Assembly (NCBI RefSeq): GCF_022965805.1
Contig: NC_133116.1
Coordinates: 8,080,601-8,144,600, forward strand
Origin: Primulina eburnea
Lineage: Eukaryota; Streptophyta; Magnoliopsida; Lamiales; Gesneriaceae
Length of the DNA stretch: 64,000 nucleotides
Direction: 5' to 3'
This document shows, one piece after another, positions 58,788-64,000 of the stretch (positions are counted from its first letter, which is position 1; every line of letters begins with the position of its first letter). The notes below the pieces were generated by a model. The model did not search any database, was not told the DNA's origin, and worked only from the letters and a program-made list of their open reading frames with translations. The position numbers and the translations under genes are program-made.

Positions 58788-61700
58788 ATGTCCCTTCTCC
58801 CTCTCCTCGTCTTCTTTCTCTTTCCTTGTCTTTCTCTATCCTCTCCTCCCTTCAGTGAGTTTTCGTCAACCTGTACATATATTTATCTATCTTTAACTTC
58901 CCTTTTCATGCTTCAATTCATTTACTTGGAAACTGATCAGCTAACTGTCACTACTTTGCCGCTTTTTTTTAGCAGACTACAGTCTACACATTGACTGCGG
59001 CGGCCTCGTGAATTCCACAGATGCTTTCCACACGACGTGGGTCTCCGACCGCTTCTACTCCGGCGGCGCCACCTCGGTCGTGTCGGAGCCTCTACACTTC
59101 CTCCACCAGCAAGAGAAGACTCTGCGCTACTTTCCCATATCTTCTGGTAAGAAGAACTGCTACTCCATCCCCATCTCTGCCGGCTCCGGCCGATACTTTC
59201 TCCGTACGTTCACTGTTTACGACAACTTCGATGGGAAGTCTCACTCGCCGTCTTTTGACGTCTCTGTTGAGGGTACTTTAGTCTTTTCGTGGCGTTCACC
59301 TTGGCCGGAATCGGTTTCGCGCTCCGGAGCTTATTCGGATCTGTTTTTATATCTTGATGACCCGGATGTTGATCTTTGCTTTTATAGTATTGCCACTGAT
59401 TCTCCTGTTATTGGGTCTTTGGAATTGATTCAAATTGACACCAACGCGTACGCTTTCGATTACGCGAGAAATTCAAGCAATTACATCCTGGTTAATTACG
59501 GCAGGTTTTCATCTGGGTCGGATCAATGGGGACACGGATTCAGCAATGACACAGATTTCTTCGGCCGGTCATGGCAGTCTGATGCTGAATTCCGGCTACC
59601 ATCCGTATCCATTACTAATGGAGCAACAATCAAAGCAATTTCGGCTATTCGAAACGTAATTAATGTCGAACAAAGCCCAAATTATTTCCCGGAAAAGCTT
59701 TACCAGACCGCAATAACGGCTTTAGGAAACGGCGGTGGCGTGTTGGAGTATGATTTGCCGGTTGATGCGAAGCTCGATTACTTGTTATGGTTCCATTTTG
59801 CTGAGATAGATGTGAGTGTAAATAAAGATGGACAGAGGGTGTTTGATGTGATAGTGAATGGAGAAAATATAAGTAGGGTGGATGTGTTTAAGAAAGTGGG
59901 GGGGTTCGCTGCATATGATTGGAGTCATGTAGTCAAGAATTTGAGTAGTACTACTTTGAGTGTGAGGTTGGAATCGGTGGTTGGGGCACCGATCATTTGT
60001 GGGCTCGAGAATTATGCGATCGTGCCACTAGATCTCAAAACAGTTGCTGATCAGGGTACGTGTTTCGTATAATTGTTTGATGTTTTTCGGGATTGTGATT
60101 ATATTTCTCTGCATTGTGTTTGGATGTGGAAAAGGGAAAGATCAAATTTTTGTTTCTGCTATTCGCTTAGAAATGTAGGATTGTTGAAGATAATGGGATT
60201 TTGTAAAATTTTAGTTGTTAATTCTAGAATTGTTGAGTCTGGTGCGTAATCTCATTCTTGTATGATTTTGTTTCATAAAGGAATTCATTTTTGTGTTGAA
60301 CCGGCTATCTTCGGTAACTAAGGCATGTTGTGAGTAGCTTGTGACTCTATTTATAATTCAGAACTCAATCTGTGAACAAACCTTTGTAATTGTTTTTGCC
60401 AAACCATTTGCAGTTATTGCGATGAAAGCACTGAAGGAATCGCTTCGTATCCCAGATAGAATGGGGTGGAATGGAGACCCTTGTGCCCCTACCACTTGGG
60501 ATGCTTGGGAGGGTGTTACCTGTCATCCCACTAAAGATGAATCTACCCTTGTTGTCTCCCAAATGTAAGTGCTCATCCACTTTTTGAAAGTTTCTATTGT
60601 ATTAAAATTTAGAACAAAATATGTAAAATGTTGTGGTGTAGTTTGAAAGCTAGTATTTTTCTTTTGCATAATCTTGATTAACTTAGTTTGAGACTCTGAG
60701 TTGGAACTGGTGGCTGGATTTTTTTTTCCTTCTGAAAATAGATCGTGATTTGTGTTTGAGACTAAGTATTATTACTGGAAACCTTTCCAAGGGCCGTTTC
60801 ATTTGTAATACCATCATCAAGCGAAGTTTGAGACTCTGAATTGGAATTGGTGGCTGGAAATTCTTTTTCTGAAAATTGATTGTGATTTGTGTTTGAAACT
60901 AAGTATTATAACCTGAAACGGCTTTCCAAGGACAATTTATTTGTAATACCATCATCGAACAAAGGCATCTGGTTAACCCTTTACATGTCGTTTGAAAGTT
61001 CATGATTGCCATTTAAGGGATCTTTTATTGTGGGTCTTCTGAAATTTCTGCATCATGAAAGCGCATTGCAAGTTCGTTGCATGTTAGTCGCGGTACTCCA
61101 TTGGAGTGGATAATTATTTCTTATGTTTTATTTTATCTCGTTCACAGAGATCTTGGGAGCCAAGGCTTGAAGGGATATATTAGTGAACAAATCAATCTTT
61201 TGACAAGCTTGGTAAGCCTGTAAGTATCAACTATTAATTTTGTATATCATTGTTCTTTGTGAATTGCTGCTCAGATAGAAAGTAGTAACTGATTGAGATT
61301 CTTTAAATTTGTTATTCTGCTAATCAACTGCATATGAAAGCTGCCTTCTGCATGTATAGACAGTAGTGGACGTTCGATGGGCTATGAGAAATATTCGATA
61401 TTCTATCTCCATCTTTTGAATTTTGATGGGTTTGAATAATGAAACCAGAACAGAAGTCTCATCATTGAAGCTGGGACGGTAAAAAAAATGGAGCATATAT
61501 CTAATTCTTCCTTGAAATATCCGAACCTTCATGTAACGTATTGAGTATTCATTTTGCCGAATTTGTGTTGTTAGATAGCTACTCTTTCTGCTCAAGAAAT
61601 CTTCTAAGCAGTACTTGACAGAATCCATGCTGCAGCACTTCGGTTTTCTGTTCATAAATCAATATCTGGAAAAATATTTTTATGTGCAGGAATTTGAGTT

Positions 61701-62734
61701 CCAATTCTTTGGGAGGTAGTATACCGTCGGGATTGGGTCAAAAGTCTCTTGTGAAGTTGTAAGAATTTATTTTTCATTTTGCTACGCCAGCTTATCGACA
61801 CTGTTTTAAATAATTTATCTTACTATGATTATTTAGCCCCCAAATTAAATAATTTATTGAAGCAAATATGGAGAATTGGTCTGATTTCATCATTTATATT
61901 TTGTTGACATCTTTGTTGCAGGGATTTATCAAATAACAAATTGACTGGCTACATACCCGATAGTCTAACTTCTGCCAGCTTGCAGCTTGTGTAAGTTGCG
62001 AGCTTCTCCTGAACAAAGGACTAACATAAATGCGCATCACACACGAGAACGCAAATTTAGTTTCTCTTCTGTCTCAGTAAGCATTCTGTTTGTGCTCAGG
62101 TTCTTGAATGGTAATTTGTTGGAGGGACAAGTTCCGGAAGCACTTTACTCGATCGGGCTCCGTGGTGGAACTATAGAGTATGTCATGACATGTTATACTT
62201 GACCTAATTCCCATATTTATGCATTCCTATTAAACTTACATGTTCACTATTATTCTTGAGTTTATTTAGTAAACCATAATCTTATTTTACAGCCTTTATG
62301 GTAACAAAGAATTATGTGGTGTACCCTCTCTACCGAATTGTTCGCTGATTTGGGGGAATAATGGCTTGTCTACTGGTGCAAAAGTTGGTATAGCTCTGTC
62401 ATGTCTGGTGGTTTTTTCGACATTAGTTCTTGGTATATACTGCTGCATCAGTAGGCGGCAAAATGAATATGACTTTGGGTTTCCTCATGAACTAATGTGT
62501 AAGTTCCCGAATAAACTAATTTTTTTGGTTCTTACCAAAATTCTTATTCTTACATCTAGCAGTTTGTTAACCTTATTTCACTTGTCATCACATACAAACT
62601 TGTTTATTCTTGAAATTGTTTTCATAGCTCTTGCTGCGAAAAGAAACAGATACCACAGGCAAAAATCCTTGATGACTCTTGAAATGGAAAGCCAACACGC
62701 CAAAGGATTCATACCGACCTATAACGAAAACTGA
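58788..62734 (+). CDS. RLP4: RLP4-type receptor-like protein: malectin-like, LRR, no kinase
   Basis: Nine exons, 58788-58854, 58973-60055, 60414-60564, 61148-61219, 61690-61758, 61922-61990, 62100-62177, 62293-62498 and 62628-62734, join in frame to 633 residues. Order: signal peptide (1-20), a malectin-like domain (about 23-375; SLHIDCGG, then LLWFHFAEI), a pre-LRR cap (GDPCAPTTW...WEGVTC, about 400-420), a few LRRs each carried by a 69-78-nt exon (DLGSQGLKGYI, NLSSNSLGGSIP, DLSNNKLTGYIP), a Cys pair (ELCGVPSLPNC), one membrane helix (about 560-582) and a 50-residue cytosolic tail without kinase. This matches the RLP4 group, where plasma-membrane RLP4 proteins have been tied to cell edges. 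It would need a partner kinase to signal. The acceptor of exon 2 could be 3 nt further (58976), changing T to N. No break was found. Confidence 0.93.
60685..60962 (+). repeat. 140-bp tandem duplication in RLP4 intron 3
   Basis: 60685-60824 and 60825-60962 are two copies (AGTTTGAGACTCTGA..., TTTGTAATACCATCATC), roughly 85-90% alike by eye. Confidence 0.85.
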
Positions 62735-63109
62735 CTCAATATACATCTCTCTATAGCACATAACAAAGTTTTTGAGGCCTCAAAGCTGATGTACATAATC
62801 GAGCGTAGATGATCTTGATCACGCTGATACATATCTGAGTGGTGACGAAGTTCGAAAAGATTGAGATCACCAGTTTGAAAAGATGCGGTTCAAGCCACAT
62901 CAGCTTTTGTTAGAAATTACAGGGAGTAGTGTTTCTTGGCTAGTTTCACGGGATCAGAAAGCATAGGGAAGTTAGGTCACATTGTATCATAACAAGGTTT
63001 TGCTATTGGGTGACCGTAGGAAATTACGAATACGATGTGAATGTGAGCTTCATACAATAAAATTGGTCATTTTAGCATATGATTGAACTTTAACAATGCA
63101 TTTTGAAAA
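62735..63109. other. RLP4 3' flank
   Basis: Probable 3' UTR and spacer. No other gene seen. Confidence 0.45.
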
Positions 63110-64000
63110 GAATCCATGATCTAATCTTTGTAACATATATTGTAAAGGCTGATTGGCCGCAAATCCTTGAAAGACTTTAATGTGATTAAAACTCGTAATT
63201 CGGTCCAACTCCTTGCAAAGATCATTGATTTTCCCATCCATTTGATCAAACAGAGTTCCAGCCCAAGATTTGAGAACACCACTACACTGACAAATACAAG
63301 TTGGAAGACTAGGTTTAACTCTGCTTTATTCCCAACTCCGTATGAAAAGATAAGAGACATCCTTCTCCAGAAGTCATTTGTGTTCAAATGTAAATCGTTG
63401 GAAATTTTCTCATTTTTGGGAAGGGATCTGGATTCATTATAAATGAAACCAGTCGATGATCTTATCAAAAATATGCCAAGTTCTCAACCTCGGCCGCTAG
63501 AAACTGTGAGTGCAAATTACTATGATATCGATCTACACGGGCCAACATGATCTCATCACCTTGTCGTTTATTACACCAAGTGTACGGATCCCCTCTATCT
63601 GTTGAATCACGAAGGCCACAATCGTCTAAAGCATCAGAGAAAGCCGACATTTGAGTAACATCCTTCGGTAAACCTCCAAACTTTTCCGAATCATACAAAA
63701 TATCATTAAAATCCCTTACGACTAAACATGGAAGCATTTTGAGTTCGTGAAATACCTGCTAGTCTTGTAAGAAGTTGCCAAGATTGATTGCAAAAGGCAA
63801 TCAGAGGGTTGCCATAGAAACCAGCAAACCGTCATTGATTCGAACCATTCTTTAAAATGCAATCTATATGAACGGAAAATGATTGGATTAGACGTATTTT
63901 TTTGGCTACTCAAAACTCGTTTTTTAGGCAACCTCTCATAGACAAGAATGATACAGATTTCTTCCTGCGATTGCTCTGTTTGAATCCAAATACCTTGGCT
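63110..64000 (-). pseudogene. Decayed LINE ORF2 fragment
   Basis: On the minus strand, broken frames show endonuclease motifs (DFNDILYDSEKFGG at about 63715, then ARVDRY at about 63530) and, after a frame-breaking gap, the reverse-transcriptase block LRPISLYNICYKD (about 63170-63130). The motifs run in the same order as the intact LINE at 7369-12988, but the DNA is clearly another, older element with a large deletion between the endonuclease and RT parts. It continues past the right edge of the window. Confidence 0.85.

Overview
The window is plant nuclear DNA. It has spliced genes with GT-AG introns, a chloroplast kinase gene, a plant-only flavonoid enzyme, a cytosolic-type tRNA-Ile(AAU) gene, and AT-rich intergenic DNA packed with plant transposons. 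All gene models agree with a dicot. The abundant foldback repeat built on GTGAGACGGTCTCAC, and the LTR types, look to me like Lamiales (for example Gesneriaceae); that is recall, not a search.

Layout. 1-861 is the end of a CACTA transposon. 1776-3802 (+) is a two-exon bHLH transcription factor of the bHLH30/32/106/107 type. 5881-5954 (-) is tRNA-Ile. 7369-12988 (+) is a full-length LINE with two intact ORFs and an 18-bp target-site duplication (TSD). 13239-14817 (-) is a non-autonomous Helitron. 16464-21901 (+) is a 14-exon gene for a membrane protein with a C-terminal RING finger (TMEM185/Fragile-X-F-associated type). 22448-24337 (-) is leucoanthocyanidin reductase (LAR) in five exons. About 24.4-39 kb is repeat-rich and holds a 1.9-kb solo Ty3/gypsy LTR at 28168-30081. 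39088-39216 (-) is a 42-residue DVL/RTFL peptide gene. 41459-44855 (-) is the ten-exon thylakoid kinase STN7. 47631-48650 (-) is a single-exon GATL glycosyltransferase. 49-58 kb is again repeat-rich. 58788-62734 (+) is a nine-exon RLP4-type malectin-like/LRR receptor-like protein. 63110-64000 (-) is a decayed LINE running off the window.

The genes do not form a pathway or cluster; they are ordinary single plant genes separated by transposon debris.

The strongest unexplained pattern is a foldback element family of almost constant length (182 bp) with at least eleven full-length copies. Seven copies have perfect 9-bp TSDs, which points to Mutator-type transposition. Other small elements also have TSDs readable by eye: two hAT MITEs (8 bp), a pair of 181-bp Mutator-like MITEs, a 193-bp near-perfect palindrome (10 bp) and a 179-bp element (9 bp). 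I found no clearly new defence or enzymatic system. The repeat families, the very compact LINE and the DVL microgene deserve the closest look.
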